DNA from: JBBSVE01 sp038233815
Lineage (GTDB): Bacteria > Pseudomonadota > Alphaproteobacteria > Rhodobacterales > Rhodobacteraceae
Direction of reading: 5' to 3'
Assembly: GCA_038233815.1 (NCBI GenBank)
Contig: JBBSVE010000013.1
Coordinates: 1 to 33,553 of the forward strand
DNA length: 33,553 nt
Below, in pieces: positions 33,479 through 33,553 of the stretch. Within the stretch, counting starts at the first letter, position 1. Each line of letters begins with the position of its first letter. A model generated the notes under the pieces. The model ran no database searches. It saw only the letters and a program-made list of their open reading frames with translations, and was not told the DNA's origin. Made by a program: the position numbers and the translations under genes.

Positions 33479-33553
33479 GGGCGGGATCTCGGCGTCGATG
33501 GCGGCCCCCAGAAGCACCGCCAGCGCGCTGATCCAGAACCACAGGAGCAGCGC
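33455..33553 (-). CDS. C-terminal end of a YihY/BrkB-type membrane protein (partial)
   Basis: The last 32 codons and the stop (TAG) of a minus-strand gene that continues beyond the window. The residues read ALLLWFWISALAVLLGAAIDAE followed by a short polar tail. A final helix ending LLGAxxxAE is typical of the YihY/BrkB (formerly RNase BN) family, whose function is uncertain. The family match rests on about 20 residues, so treat it as likely rather than certain. Confidence 0.6.
   Translation of the reverse strand, partial: ALLLWFWISALAVLLGAAIDAEIPPKSPRALN

Noticed and set aside
1..33553. Search for tRNA, rRNA, CRISPR arrays, insertion sequences, integrases and riboswitches
   Set aside because: No cloverleaf, repeat-spacer pattern, transposase motif or riboswitch core was recognised by eye.

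Overview
The window is GC-rich, densely packed chromosomal DNA whose gene content and protein style point to an alphaproteobacterium, most likely of the Rhodobacterales/Roseobacter group. That is an inference from a ScfR-type acyl-CoA regulator remnant, a single-ATPase xylose ABC transporter, a fused YcnI-PCu(A)C copper protein and an alphaproteobacterial TamA/TamB pair. There are no rRNA, tRNA, CRISPR, phage or insertion-sequence features. Nearly every gene is ordinary and intact; the one clearly broken gene is at the left edge.

Left part (1-9400): a decayed XRE-type regulator (plus strand) faces a minus-strand block. Read in the direction of transcription, that block is a small secreted CPFC protein, a YcnI-PCu(A)C fusion, Sco1/SenC, a ClsC-like phospholipase D, an EEP-family phosphatase/nuclease, and then cyoABCD, a haem-copper quinol oxidase. 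The copper-handling genes and the oxidase suggest a respiratory copper-supply neighbourhood, although the oxidase has no CuA centre and no heme O synthase gene is present.

Middle (9400-16700): proline iminopeptidase and ubiG diverge from a 61-bp gap. A compact dTDP-L-rhamnose operon (rmlC-B-D-A) follows on the minus strand with 4-base overlaps. Next to it are a persulfide-dioxygenase-like metallo-beta-lactamase and a YghZ-like aldo/keto reductase.

Xylose region (16700-24160): a minus-strand operon xylF-xylH-xylG-xylB-xylA imports D-xylose and converts it to xylulose 5-phosphate. It is divergent from a ROK repressor (xylR), and the shared 214-bp intergenic region carries two inverted repeats that are good operator candidates. 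A perfect GC hairpin separates the binding-protein gene from the permease gene.

Right part (24160-33553): translationally overlapping xylR is a secreted FG-GAP/ASPIC propeller protein, which converges within 9 bp on a di-haem MauG/CcP-family peroxidase. TamA and TamB follow on the plus strand with a TTGA overlap. TamB carries four exact-length 99-residue tandem repeats. An intrinsic terminator closes tamB, and the last bases are the 3' end of a convergent YihY/BrkB-type membrane protein gene.

I found no clearly new multi-gene system. The most unusual items are the peroxidase/ASPIC pair, the TamB repeat expansion, the copper-chaperone block beside a CuA-less oxidase, the PLD-EEP pair, the xyl operator/hairpin signals and the regulator pseudogene.
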